From Sympetrum striolatum (Eukaryota > Arthropoda > Insecta > Odonata > Libellulidae), in the NCBI GenBank assembly GCA_947579665.1, contig OX388349.1, positions 27,498,459-27,562,458 of the forward strand: a stretch of 64,000 bases of DNA. The letters are read 5' to 3'. Position numbers and translations under genes: made by a program. Shown piece after piece: positions 25,230-36,600 of this stretch (its first letter is position 1; each line of letters begins with the position of its first letter). The notes below the pieces were generated by a model. That model was not told the origin of the DNA. It made no database searches and saw only the letters and a program-made list of their open reading frames with translations.

Positions 25230-25870
25230 AATCCACTCCTTGACCAAAAAATAATTTTCCTCCGATACGCCTTCTTCAGCTAGCATTGCTTAAGGGTGCG
25301 ACAAATCTCTTTGCGGCTCGGGATTATTGCAAGGGAATCCGATAAAAGCCTCACCGTCCTTCTGGAGGCAAACATAATAGTCCGCTTGAGACGGACAGAG
25401 CGGCGTCAACTTCGCTCGGAGAGGAGTCTTTTTAGTGCGACAGCGATTGACTCCTCGGCATACGGTCGATTCCCTTTGAAGACCTCTCCGGAGATGAGGA
25501 AGGGGACAAAGGCAAAAAAGCGAAGCGGAGATCCGCTTTAAAAACCTTCCTAGGGGGAAAAACAAGCCCCCTACTATAGCATGGATGGACCATCATTCCC
25601 TTCCAACATCAACCCTTATATTGTCCTCCATCTGTCGCTTCACCGTCTTCTCCCCTTCCCTACGGAGACAATATCCTCGCTCCTCAAAGGAATTGGCTGC
25701 GAACCGTCCCTACACGTGATTTTGCTCGCAGGTCCCTTAGGGTCCGAGGAATCCCATATCCATCCTGCTGCCCAGTCTCTCGCCGATAATCCCCGTCTTT
25801 TCGGGATTTCCAATCTTTCTCCCCCTCTGCGCAAGGATTGGGTCTAGAACACTTCGCCTCGAGGTACGTT
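25230..25870. other. GC-richer island with overlapping open frames on both strands
   Basis: Several 65-90-codon frames overlap on both strands between 25290 and 25950, which is expected of stop-poor GC-rich DNA. None resembles a family I know. Because composition explains the frames, I do not call a gene. Confidence 0.35.
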
Positions 25871-26229
25871 TCACAGCGATTTTTATGTATAATATTCCTA
25901 TCGTTGAACGTCTTATGTATTCGTATCGATGAGCTTTCTATTGAATTCACAATGATTTTAAATGCCTTTTGGCTGCTAGAAAAATTTTATAGGCAAAGGA
26001 TATTTTCTTTAAAAACCATGATGATAATATTGATGAACATAACCCTAACTTCACAATTTTGATCATTGCCTTTTCACTAAAGCTCCAAAGTAAGCAAATT
26101 TTCAGCATTTGAAGTCTTGGATATGTTACTAAGTTCAGGTGATAATAAGGAAAGAATGAATCCGGAGGATAATATTTTGCTCTAATGCACTCTTAAGGAA
26201 GTAAAAAACAACTATTTATCCTACTCGTA

Positions 26230-26790
26230 TACATTGCTGTAAGATTTATCTATGTAAGGACTGCCCTGCAAGCCACCGTTTGGTGTATAGCAAGAGGTAC
26301 AAGTGGTACAAGGTACCTTGACTCTATTTTTCTTACCAATTTCTCTCGCGTATTGTTCGCAGAAATGAATGATGAATTCTTGAAGCTATTCGTTCTAGTA
26401 TCTATTTCCCTGATCTTCCTAGCCGTAACAGAACGATCTATGTCACAGGGAGTTTGCATAATATTAGTTAAATCCTCTAAGGACGTACTATTTCTGAACA
26501 TATTTAGTAAATTTATCCGATCTTTTATTTTTCTATCTTCTAATGATTCCCGTCTCGTGTCATAAATCATCTGAGTAAAGCTAATGGCTTTATCGTAGTT
26601 ATACTTTAAAATTCGCCCTTCGTTGTGATACCTTTTCTAATTCCAGAGTTCTAACATTATATTGTCGTCATAAACTACATGCATACGAAAGGTGAGGCCT
26701 TACTTGCGCTAAGTAGCATAGCTCGAGATCTATTTCTTCGCTCCTACTGTCTATTCTTTTAACGAAGTCAAGTTTTTAAAGTGATTTTCC
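26230..26790 (-). mobile_element. CR1/L2-like LINE, 3' fragment, well preserved
   Basis: The minus strand has an open stretch of 106 codons (26570 to 26250). It reads MIYDTRRESLEDRKIKDRIN, then LLNMFRN, then DIDRSVTARKIREIDTRTNS and FKNSSF. This is the best-preserved example of the LINE's C-terminal tail (consensus-like LGWESLEDRRxKDRLxLLxKF...CxIDRxDTARKIREIDARTNxFKNSFF). Upstream on the minus strand (26790-26640) the LRPHLSYA-like block is still recognisable. Reverse-transcriptase core and endonuclease are absent. Confidence 0.88.
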
Positions 26791-27282
26791 ACATAAATTA
26801 CGGATATCCATGATAAATCTCTGTATCCATATTACATGATATTAGCGAGATTACTACCAAAAATATCCTAATTATAAATACCCCAAAACCTGTGAATGTA
26901 TGATACATTAAAATTGAATTTTAAATATAGTCAATGGTCGCGCATCTCTTACACAATGATTAAATCTCAGCCTTTTACAAAAATAAAAAGCACAAGAAAC
27001 TAGATGTTTTGACAAATGGGCCCCATGCTTATCAAACCGACGAGGAAGTCTTTTTTAGAGTTTAATGTCTCCGAAGGAAATTCAAAAGTTAACTTTCCAT
27101 GTAATTTGGGTTCAGATTTCCCTTCCATCTTATTGTAAAAATCCATCGAAATTATACATATTATTTCGCGCTAATTATTATTTATTAATTGAAATCGGAT
27201 ACTATAAAATGGAAAAACAATTTATAAGCGTGTCTAAGTATTAATAATCAACAAAAATTAACGGAGTTATAGATGTCATAAT

Positions 27283-27592
27283 TTAAGAGGAATCATCCGC
27301 AAGCCCATAGGGAGTCTGCGTTGTAGCGCAATGTTCACTCTCGCCTCGGGGTGACTGAGAGGCTGGAACCGGCCCCGCCTTCGCCATATTGATGCTCCTC
27401 TCTTTCTTATTACTTTGACGTTTGGTGCCGTCCTGACATGCTGGACCCCAAGACATGCCTTCGCCACGTCCGGATTCCCATGATAAATAACGCCCTTCGT
27501 CGTTGGAGGAATTGTTACCGGGAGCCGAGCCAGGAACATCGCGGAAGAAATTAAGGGAGCCGACTCCCACAGATACATTTATCACGTGCTGG
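27283..27592 (-). CDS. Possible 3' coding exon, unknown protein (weak)
   Basis: A GC-rich, stop-free minus-strand stretch of about 100 codons ends at a TAA. It reads SLNFFRDVPGSAPGNNSSND near its start and SEHCATTQTPYGLADDSS at its end, a Ser/Gly-rich disordered-type composition. It has no ATG at its beginning. A CAG sits just upstream (minus strand, around 27593) and could be a splice acceptor, making this a terminal exon. A second frame of the same length is also open on the same strand, which weakens the case: high G+C alone could explain both. No known domain, neighbouring exon or poly(A) signal supports it. Confidence 0.22.
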
Positions 27593-28017
27593 AGTCACTC
27601 GGAGGTGGAAGCATGGCGGGGCAAAAAGTTGATAGATGGAATCTATGAATCACAAAGTGAATGCTCTCATTCTCACTGCGAAATATATTGAACGAGATTG
27701 AGTCTAGAATGGGAATAGTTTTTCGATATCTGTTAATTAGAAACATTGACTGGTTAAAAGTCTCGAATTCTAAAAAGTGGATATTTTGGCCTTCATATTT
27801 GACATGGTTTTTAGAATTGGACGCACAATGAAATTGAAAACTATTACTTCGGTTCTGTGATGACTCAAAACTAGCCTAAAATCTCCTATCACGATGTATT
27901 TATGTAAAGGTTTTCGTAACCGTTTAGTTTTCCATCGCAGTATGTATGGATTGCGATTGGTAAAGATCAGCAACGTAGTTTCTCTACTGTTATGATATTT
28001 TCCTTACACTATAGATG

Positions 28018-28150
28018 GATAAGCACTGAGGTAAAACTTAATATCGTTACACAACGATCACGCCTCTGACGGTCAAATGAACAACTGTTTCATTTACATT
28101 AAATATACACTATTCTCGGACAGAGTTTTTGGATACTATTACAAACATAC
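28018..28150. repeat. Direct repeat, copy 1 (partner at 28733)
   Basis: Shares GGTCAAATGA, GTTACACAAC-type and AAGCACT blocks in order with 28733-28870. Each copy sits immediately left of a minus-strand LINE 3' end, so a larger unit including the LINE end appears to have been duplicated. Confidence 0.55.
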
Positions 28151-28257
28151 GATACAACCAATTATTATTACTGAATGGTATACAAGTATGTCAGTATACA
28201 GTATTACATAGAAGAGCTGATATTTTTAGCTGTCTATGTAAAATTCCTGAAATCCAT

Positions 28258-28530
28258 CTTTTGGCGTGTGGCAGGGTTGCAGGTACCATGACTCAACTTC
28301 CGTAATCAATTGCTTCCACGTATCATTCGCTAAAAAAATGAATCCATGAATCGATTCGTTCTGGTATACATTTCCCCCATCGTATTATCGGTACGGCCTA
28401 TTTCGCAAGAAGATCGTATTACATTCGTTAAATATTTCAAGAACGCACTATGTTTGAACTTGTTTACAAAAATATATCCTTATGAGACAATAATATTTAC
28501 ATGCACGAAGACTAAATCATTTCCACAGTA
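28258..28530 (-). mobile_element. CR1/L2-like LINE 3' fragment
   Basis: The plus strand starts with GGCGTGTGGCAGGGTTGCAG, the reverse complement of the family's 3' block. On the minus strand, degraded LGK/REW-like and ENRFMD-like pieces follow. Short and dead. Confidence 0.65.
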
Positions 28531-28732
28531 ACTCAGACCATGTGACTGCAATATGAATTGTTTTTAATTACTGCTATGTGGATGATTTCCGTTAGCTACA
28601 TGAATAATGATTCATTCTTTTCAAACAGAACTAAAAAAACAATTGAGGAACTTATGGATGTGTAGCTAACGATTTCTAATGATAAGGAACGTCGTTTTCC
28701 GACAGTAATGCCGTTTTTCGTATTTTATTTAC

Positions 28733-28870
28733 AGGTAAGCACTAAAATATTACTTAATACTGTTACACAACCATCGCTTTGCTGACGGTCAAATGAGCAA
28801 CTTATAAATTTACATTATTAACACTATTTAAGTAGACGCTATATGATACATTTTCGGATGCCATTGTGGG
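28733..28870. repeat. Direct repeat, copy 2 (partner at 28018)
   Basis: The second copy of the ~130-bp block, about 715 bp from the first. It shares GACGGTCAAATGA and flanking blocks and precedes another minus-strand LINE fragment. Confidence 0.55.
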
Positions 28871-28949
28871 ACATTTGAGACAATCAACTATTCGATTGAT
28901 TATTTAAAGGTTAACCTTGTATCAGTGTACTAGTTTACGAGCACTTAGA

Positions 28950-29465
28950 AATATTGCAATTGCTCCTCCGTATCGTTTTCGGAAAATATGAATAGATTAA
29001 TCGATTCCTTCTAGCATCTATTTCCCTGATTTACCACGCAGAACTTAATGGCGTATGTAACACTAGGGTCGTATTGTATTCGTGAAATCTTCTAAGAAAA
29101 TATTTTCTTTGAATTTATTAAATAAAGTTATCCTTTGTATGAATCTTCTTTCTTTTGAAAATTCCCATCCCGCATCCTGAATCATCTGAGTAACTCAATC
29201 TTATTTATCTTATACTTGCCGCATATTCCATTAAGGGTCTTATCAAGGTTTTTTAACATCGCTCTCTCACCTTTTCATCGCACTTACTGACAAAATCCTT
29301 TACAAAGCCAAGCCTTTTAATTGCTTTGTCGCAGATTTTACGAATATGCGTGCTCCAATTTAAATTATTAGTATGGCTGATCCCGAGATATTCAACTGAA
29401 TCTACTACTTTTATATTAATTCCATTACGCGATGATTTGCAATTACAGTTTAATGTAGACATGTG
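28950..29465 (-). mobile_element. CR1/L2-like LINE fragment incl. RT C-terminal region
   Basis: The minus strand has an open 69-codon stretch (29462 to 29253). It contains VDSVEYLGISHTNNLNWSTH and then IRKICDKAIKRLGFVKDFVS, the classic post-palm YLGVxxxxxLxWxxHI block of CR1/L2/jockey-type reverse transcriptases. The downstream REIDAR-like tail is recognisable toward 28960. The left boundary adjoins the 28733 direct repeat. Confidence 0.82.
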
Positions 29466-29606
29466 TACAGTCCATCACTTATTCGAAACAGTATCTATTT
29501 CTAACGATGATATCTACAACCTCCGAGGTATAAACCTAATAACAGACATATCGAAGTAATACTTCGCAGGAACATTTACTAATAACATAACGTTTATTAT
29601 TATTTG

Positions 29607-29712
29607 TGAAGAAACTTGGCTTGGCCAAAAGACTAGATGGTAGGAGCTATGCGAAAGTGCGTGAGTGATGTTGCTTTACTTTATTCAGGCCTCACCTAGT
29701 AGATGAATGCTG
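29607..29712 (+). mobile_element. CR1/L2-like LINE fragment, opposite orientation
   Basis: The plus frame reads KKLGLAKRLDGRSYAKVRE and then LFRPHLVDECC, the same region encoded on the minus strand at 29.25-29.3 kb. Two fragments of one family thus face each other across about 140 bp. Confidence 0.65.
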
Positions 29713-29784
29713 TGTATGACTGTGTACTAAGAGGAGCTCTTTTACTCTATACATATGTAAAAACCCCGCGAAACGCCTTTTGAC

Positions 29785-30660
29785 ATATGGCAGTGGTAAA
29801 GGTATGGTGCTAGCAGCATAATTTTACTTCCGTAATAAATTTCTTTCGTGTATCATTCGCGGAACCAATGAATACATGAATAGATTCTTTCTAGCATCTA
29901 ATTCCCTGATCTTTCACGCAGTGTCTGAACGGTATATGTGATGGAGGTCACATTATATTCCCAAAATCTTAAAATGTAATCGTAAAAAACTTAATTCGTA
30001 AAACATGTTTTCTCTGAATTTATTTAATAAATGTATCCTTTGTATTAATCTCCTATCTTCTAAGAATTTTCACCCTGCGTCTGATTAATCGTAGCAGTTT
30101 GTGTACAAAACCTATCGCCTTTCGTTATGCCTTTACTAATTCGAGAATACAGCTTTTGTTGTTAGGATCCCATCCACAACATGCATACTCGAGGTGAGAT
30201 CTAACTAGCGCAAGCCAACGTCAATTGCGAAATTTTTCTTCGCTCATAGCGTCTTTTCTCATAAGGAAGCCGAGTTTATGAGTGTCTTTCTGACATATAT
30301 TACTGATGTTGTTACTTTATGATAAATTATTCGGGAGAGTTACTCTAAGATATTTCACCGGTATTACTGTTGATAAGTAAACCCTCGAAGGTAGTAAGAA
30401 TAATCATTTGTTGTAGAATTTCTTTCGAATAAATTTACTACTGAACCTTTTTTTGCCGTTAAGTACTGATTGTTATTTTCTAAAAGTCCTTTACCCAATT
30501 CATTGCTACTATATCCATCACCGCAACTTCCAATTTGTACAATTATTTATGCTGAGTTACTTGATCAAAAGTCTTCCGAAAATCTAAAAATATCCCGTTC
30601 ATCACAAGCAATACGCAAAAGCGAAAGTCAATTAAGATAACAGATTCATAGTGCCCATAC
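29785..30660 (-). mobile_element. CR1/L2-like LINE, longer 3' fragment reaching the RT core
   Basis: From left to right on the plus strand are the reversed 3' tail (GTGTATCATTCGCGGAACCA), the ATGCATACTCGAGGTGAGAT block (reverse of LRPHLEYA), and near 30570-30600 the reverse complement of a reverse-transcriptase core segment (minus strand DIFRFSEDF, corresponding to the family's LDFRKTFDxV motif). The catalytic YADD is not preserved and stops are common. Confidence 0.75.
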
Positions 30661-30669
30661 ATGTCCTTA

Positions 30670-31850
30670 TCCATAAGCTGAATTGCCACTTGCATGCCAA
30701 ATACGTAAATTTAGATTAATCTAATGCTTAAAAAAATCCACTTAAAGTAACGTATCTAGTTTGAATCTTATTCAAAATAAATCTGTTGTAATATAATAAA
30801 TTGTCAATAATTCCTATGCTATTTCAAAAATTTGTCTCATCTAGGGTCGCATAACATTGATGCATAATTGAAACATTCAACTACCGTTGATCATTTCTTA
30901 AATGATAATAGATGATTGTAATTTATGCAACTAATTAAATATTAATGTTTGTGGTGGGGTGTAATCCTTTTTAAATCGTAGTTAATTAATTATTACTTTC
31001 AAACGTGGCCAATACGATTTTTATTGGAATTAGAAGTTTATTTATATACTGATGATTACGATCATCATCTCGCATGAATAACATCCTCACGATATTGAAG
31101 CGAAAATTTAATAATTATATTTACGGCCATTACTACAGTAGTTCAGATAATGAGACTAAAATATGAATTATTATTTAAATATTAATATTTTGTATTATGA
31201 ACATACAACTGACTCCTGAATTGTAATTTAGAACAAAAAAAACATATCTGAGATGTCAAGGCTCTTAGACTGCATGAAGCTCACATTTTTAAACTTTGGG
31301 TTTGTCGAGATGAAATAATTGAGATCTTTGGATATGTTGCGCTTTAATTAAATTTTATCGATTTAGAATGTCGCTTGCGAGATCCATACAAAACTTCAAT
31401 TGCTCAACTAAGAAGATTAAAGTGATAAATGTACTCAGCAAATAAAGTCGTATACAGTTGGCGTTGCAGAATGCAGAATGTATCCCATAAACACAGTGAT
31501 AATATGTGGTTAAAGCATCGAATATCTTCTCATTAGCTCAACCATTGTTAGATAATAATATTGCTATTGGTCTATTGCGTAAATACGCTAGAAAACCAAT
31601 ATTCATTTGTTCTATAGTGTCAAAAATCTCATTCATTACATTCGCCTTTGAGTGCTATTTTCGTAAAACGGACTTAGTTCTCCATTCGAGTTACCGGTCA
31701 TTTTGTATTGATCTGTTGCGCGAACATGATCAAATATCTATTTTAAATCTTAGCGTGCTATTCGTAAAGGCGTAAAAAGAAATTTTAAATTAGTCCCTAC
31801 ATAAAGAAAAGCGTATAGCAAGATGAAAAACAAACATTAAAAGCTTTTCA
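30670..31850. other. No gene recognised
   Basis: AT-rich. An 89-codon plus-strand open frame (31506-31775) has no recognisable domain, no strong start context and no splice support, and I do not call it. Confidence 0.45.
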
Positions 31851-31859
31851 TACAGTCCA

Positions 31860-32165
31860 AAAAGTTGTTTTTCCTTGTTTGAAAGTATCTATAGAAACCC
31901 CTGTTGTCGTTTGCCAAAAAGGCCGATTGGGTAGAGGGTGGTAAAAGCTATTGAAGAGTTGAAAGTTATTGGGACTCACAATCAGAACAAAGTTTCCTTT
32001 GGACGAAAACACTCTTTGGATGTCAAAGATGATGAGATGATTGGGGACCCGGTTGTCTGACTTTTGAAAATGAAATGTAAGAATGGCAAAAGTGCCTTGA
32101 AAGTGAGGATAAGGTTTCTGCTTGGGGGAGAAAAGTTTCATCAAGAAAGAGAAGTTATTCCACGA
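31860..32165 (-). repeat. Dispersed repeat, minus copy (partner at 54030)
   Basis: The minus strand shares, in order, TGCCATTCTT, AGACAACCGGGT, CCCAATCAT, CATCATCTTTGA and GAACTTTGTTC-like blocks with the plus strand at 54.03-54.3 kb. It carries a 98-codon open frame (32144 to 31848) whose partner frame at 54 kb is recognisably related but disrupted. The family is unknown; the shared reading suggests a transposon coding remnant, but conservation of DNA alone could explain it. Confidence 0.5.
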
Positions 32166-33770
32166 TAATTACGCGCTATGCGACTTCCAGAATTCTATTA
32201 CAGATTGAACACAATCTGGGGCACTGTGTGAGACAAATGTGTTTGATGGAAATGTTTTAACTTTTTGTGGTAAACGCAAGTATTCAACGTGATACTATCC
32301 TTTAAATTATCCCTAATTTGATCAACAGCTAATTCCACTGTAAACCTCTATAAACAATAAGCTAGAACCAAAATGCGCTCGCCGAAAGCTAAACATTACT
32401 TTTAGAGTCCTGGACAAGAAATTTCGAATTGATTTCAATGAAATATTGGATTGTATGTTTCGAGTTAACAGTTTTAATTATTTTTCGAATCAAGAAAATT
32501 TAAAGAAAACTACATAGATGCTAAAAATTGGATAAAATGTGAATAGAATTTGATGATACTGATTGTCTCGTTTGATGACATCATTAATAAAGGTAGTCTC
32601 TATTAAAATAAACTCCAACTAGTTGTTATGAAAATATAAAAATCTTTGTCGGTTGTTTTTAATCAAACTCTAACGGTAGGATGATTTCAATGTTGAGTTT
32701 TGTACTCTACTTAGAATGACTAGGGCCATTTGAATCGATAATAAAAAAGGAATATAAAAGTATATAATATTCCATTTTAATGTAATGAAATATATTTCAC
32801 GAGTTTCAAGTGTATTTACGAGGGGGTATCGTAGCACATAAGGAGTTTATATCTAAATGTAGTACGTAATCGTGAAAGATTGATATAATTGGGGCGCTAT
32901 TGTAATTATTTTGTTAATTGTTAGTAAATTTAGAATGGACAATTTGACGAAATGTAACAAAATTGACCACTTGAAATAACTGTATTTTTAAGATATCTGG
33001 GATTTGTATATTTGAGTGGGTGCCAGGGAATTATGTATAAAGGGAGACTTGCCATAGTACCTGGGTGTGCACCAAAATTGTCAGTAAATAAAGTGATGTA
33101 AGTTCGACTTGTTTATCAGTAAGAGGCAATCTATTGCAAAGGATTGTGATGTTTAAGGACAATAAATTTATTATTAAAACAATTTAAGACAATGTCTCCC
33201 TCATCAGGGGTCAGGCAGTCAGGTCAGGAGACTGGCACTTTAGAGTATCATAAAAGTGCGGTTTCCCTTCCGAGGGAGTAAGACGAGGAGCCCCAACAAA
33301 GACGGCTTTTAGAGATTTTATTGCTCTAATTCATTAACAGCCGTGTTCTAAAATTTCTTTCTTTACATGTATTATTAGGTTGTAAATGTTCTTAGAGACT
33401 TTATTTAGTTGTATATCCTATTTGACAGCATTCAAAATGTAGTATTTGTAATAAAAATAAATAATATTTAATATCTATTCTGATAAATAACGAACGATTT
33501 CATTGAAAATCATGAAATTTATCAAAATTATTTGTAATGAAATATTAATTGAAAATATTTAAAGGAAAATATACCATCAGAAATCTTTCGCATTAATTCT
33601 TCCAATTTGTTATAATTGTGGGTATAGAACTAAAGTGATCGTTAGCGATTTCTGTTGTGGATGATATAATGAAATATTGAGATAATAAAAGGTGTCTAGA
33701 CTAATGGGATACCGATTCCTTTATAAAAGAAATATTTTCCATTCACATATATTCCTATGAATCAAAAAGG

Positions 33771-33920
33771 AAGAAGGATATATAGTAGTATTGTTAAAAT
33801 TGCTTCGACAGCTTAGGTCATTTCGCACATTGGCTCCCACCGGGATTCGAAGCCGGGACCGCTTTTACCAAAGGCAAACGCGCTGTCCACATAACTATCC
33901 GGGAGCAAGAAGGATATATA
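33771..33920 (-). mobile_element. Full-length tRNA-derived SINE with 14-bp TSD
   Basis: The body (33785-33906, 122 bp) is flanked by perfect direct repeats AAGAAGGATATATA (33771-33784 and 33907-33920). On the minus strand it starts GCTCCCGGATAGTTATGTGG (an A-box-like head), has a B box GGCTTCGAATCC, and closes the tRNA-like head with GGTGGGAGC, which pairs with the opening GCTCCC. A short unique body follows (CAATGTGCGAAATGACC, CTGTCGAAGC) and then a TACTAC tail. The tRNA of origin is unclear, because the anticodon arm does not fold cleanly. Mobility would rely on a LINE reverse transcriptase in trans. Confidence 0.9.
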
Positions 33921-34239
33921 TTTAAGTATGATAGCTCATATGAAAAGCACATGCAAAAGTACTAAATTATATAACACCTTTGTCAGTTGGAATATAAACA
34001 AAAGTTTATTTATGCATTTATAAATGTGTTTCCAGTCTGATAATTTATTATTTAATGCCTGCTATTTACCTAAAAGACTGTTAAAACCTTCTCATTACTA
34101 ATATCGGAATAGTATCGGCTGTAGGACCTACAGTTTAGGTGTCTTTCAATGGAAGAAATATCAATTTAACTATAGCTTTAGCTAAATAATTTCTAATGAT
34201 CCATTAGTTACCATCAATATGGCATTAAAATTTTATCAT

Positions 34240-35035
34240 CGACAAAGTATGACAGAAGATACCATTAATGGATACCATTTAGATATCTAGATAAGTCATA
34301 AAAGTGCCTCAAAAACCTGACGTATATGGCTCTGATGTTTATTCTGGGTTGTTCGTTTGGGCAGAAATGAGCCTCCAAACAAAAAATTGCAGCAAATATT
34401 CAAAAGTTAATTAAGTCATATTGCAGATAGCCTAAGTGGTTTACGTGAAGTCTGTCTGTCTGTCCGTCTGTTGTGGACTGAAAAATTGCTATCCCTAATG
34501 CACTGTTTATATTTCTCCTACTATCCTTAAAAGTTCACAGTCAAGCTGAATCTAATATTCATTGTTTACCATAACCATGACCAACACTTAATCCTGCATG
34601 TTTCGACGTCCTTGGTGGTCATCCTTATGTGCAGCAAATGATAAAGGGAAGGGAGGATTTGGAGGGATAACCTATCACCCTAATAAGTGGACCTGGCCAG
34701 ATCAGAGTGGAGTGCAATAGGGTTCACCCTATGCCTAGGGTCCCCCTTACTACTAATCGCTGGTTAACCGCAGGATCCGACCTCATAGACAGAAAGATCG
34801 AACTGGTGAGAAGAGAAGTCAAAGTTAGCCTCTCCCCAGCAAAAGAAGGTGAAAGAAAGGGCCTTGGAAGAGATGCCTGCGTCTGTAGGCCTATCGGCTA
34901 AGGATGAGAGGAATAAGGCACTATTCCTCCCCTCCCCTACAGAGCAGGTGATTAATACATATATACCGTATAAATTCTAATCTACAGCCACCAAACACTA
35001 GGTCAAGGGTAATAAGATTCTACTTGGTGGCAATA
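34240..35035 (+). repeat. ~0.8-kb dispersed repeat, plus copy (partner at 51.96 kb)
   Basis: Nearly co-linear with the reverse complement of 51962-52740. Shared landmarks include CTCAAAAACCTGA/TCAAAAACCT, AAAAATTGCTATCCCTAATG, TTTACCATAACCATGACCAA, TTTGGAGGGATAACCTATCA, TCACCCTATGCCTAGGGTCC and GGTTAACCGCAGGATCCGAC, ending near CTTGGTGGCAA. The short open frame (34707-34901) and its partner share LTTNRWLTAGSDLID only because the DNA is conserved. The family is not recognised; it lacks a visible tRNA promoter. Confidence 0.8.
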
Positions 35036-35049
35036 AAGGACAATTAGTT

Positions 35050-36330
35050 TTCGGAAATGCAGAAAATATTGATAATAAAATTAACATATTGCTCTCATGA
35101 ATAATAATTGTCCTTATAGAAACATTGAGTTGAGTTTCCAACGAGAGATTAAATTATTTGACTGTTCAGTACTTCTTGCAAGTAGGCATAGGTTAGAAAA
35201 ATCTATTCATGGAAATGGAAATATTGCCTCGATATCTGTGGTGACTGAAGTATAATTCATGATATGGAGGCATAATACATCCGTGGATGTGACAAAGACT
35301 GTACTCACCAAACGCCATCTCAATCGGTTAGAATTTGCACTCCTCTGAAAAGACAGAAATATAATAATCAATATGAGTATATTCTCACAAACCATTTTTA
35401 ACCTAAATTGTACATAGAGAACCCAAAAATGTGTTTTGCTATTTAATTAGTAATTTAATTTTTCAAATATTTAAAAACAATACTATATTCGGTATGAAAT
35501 TTCTATACCCTATATCTGAAATCGCATCGACCACTACATAAAACCCTTGTGAGTTTCAGTTAACGTTTCGTCTTTCTTTATGAATTCTTGAAGGACACCG
35601 ATAAAACCGGTGAAATTAGTTCAGCTTTTAAGCTAAAAGGCCACCTTAATTTTGTAAAGAAGGACAGAACAATTTAGTGCTATCGGAATCACAGAATCGG
35701 TCTTATACATATACATGTGGGGCATTATTCGCATTTTTGTGTATTAAGTGTCCGAGAAAAAAAAGGAAAAGGAAATCAAAAGAGCAAACAGTTCTATAAA
35801 TCTTATCGTATGAATGTAAATACCTTTCAGTTCTTCTTACATTCATATAGTATGAAAGAGCGAAAAAGTGAAAGTTCATGTTTCTGAGAAACAAAATAAT
35901 GCAATAGAGCTAATAGATGTGGAGCGAGAAAAATAATTAATACAGATGTTCGGGATTGAGAAGACTTACAGCTATTATTCAAGAGAAATATTTTACAGAT
36001 GAATATTATATGATACATAAGTATTTTTAAAAGATATTATATGAATTTGTATCAACTCGGTTCCGTAAATTATGCATTTTTTCGAATATTAAATTTTTTT
36101 ATATCAAAAGGTGTGAATTTGTCTAAGGAGTTATCGAAATTGAATTTGATTTAAATATCTTTCCACCCAAAACAAAGTTTCTACGCTAATTTTAAAAATA
36201 AGGCAAATACCAAACAGACTTAGAAACGATGACAAAAACCTTAGAGAAATCTCATCAAAACCTTTATAAAAATACGATGAAAAATAAATTACAGTTCATC
36301 AACATATAAAGCAAGGGAAAATTAATATCT
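35050..36330. other. No gene recognised
   Basis: AT-rich with short overlapping frames on the minus strand (35703-36018) that show no domains. Confidence 0.45.
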
Positions 36331-36343
36331 GTGACAAACGAAA

Positions 36344-36600
36344 CAATAATAATAATAATAAATGGCCTTTATTTTGGCGAGATTGAGACTAGAAAGTCTC
36401 TTCTTACACCTAACCCATCGTCATATGCGAAACAGAAAGAAAGAGATACTTTGCAAAAGTACACGAAGAATAGTAATGTGTGGAGTGAAAAAACCTAAGC
36501 TGAGGGCTCAGGAAATATTTCCACTGCAGGAAAACACTCGCAGGAAGGGGAGTGTGAAAAACCTGCGAAACCTACAGATAGAAAACTTTATTTTGTGAAG
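36344..36600. repeat. (AAT)n tract adjoining a transposon-like sequence
   Basis: An (AAT)n run at about 36344-36361 is followed by ATGGCCTTTATTTTGGCGAG. A simple tail at an element's edge suggests the 3' end of a minus-strand retroelement. The 78-codon plus frame across it is Arg/Lys-rich and unrecognised. Confidence 0.3.

Noticed and set aside
25290..25950. Overlapping Arg- and Pro-rich frames on both strands
   Set aside because: Explained by stop-poor GC-rich composition; neither strand has homology that I recognise.
32990..33300. Possible solo LTR (TATAAAGGG followed by AATAAA within about 60 bp)
   Set aside because: No matching second LTR, TG...CA ends, primer-binding site or target duplication could be identified.
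33785..33906. Considered as a tRNA gene
   Set aside because: The anticodon arm does not fold, and the element has a body, a TAC tail and target duplications, which mark it as a SINE.
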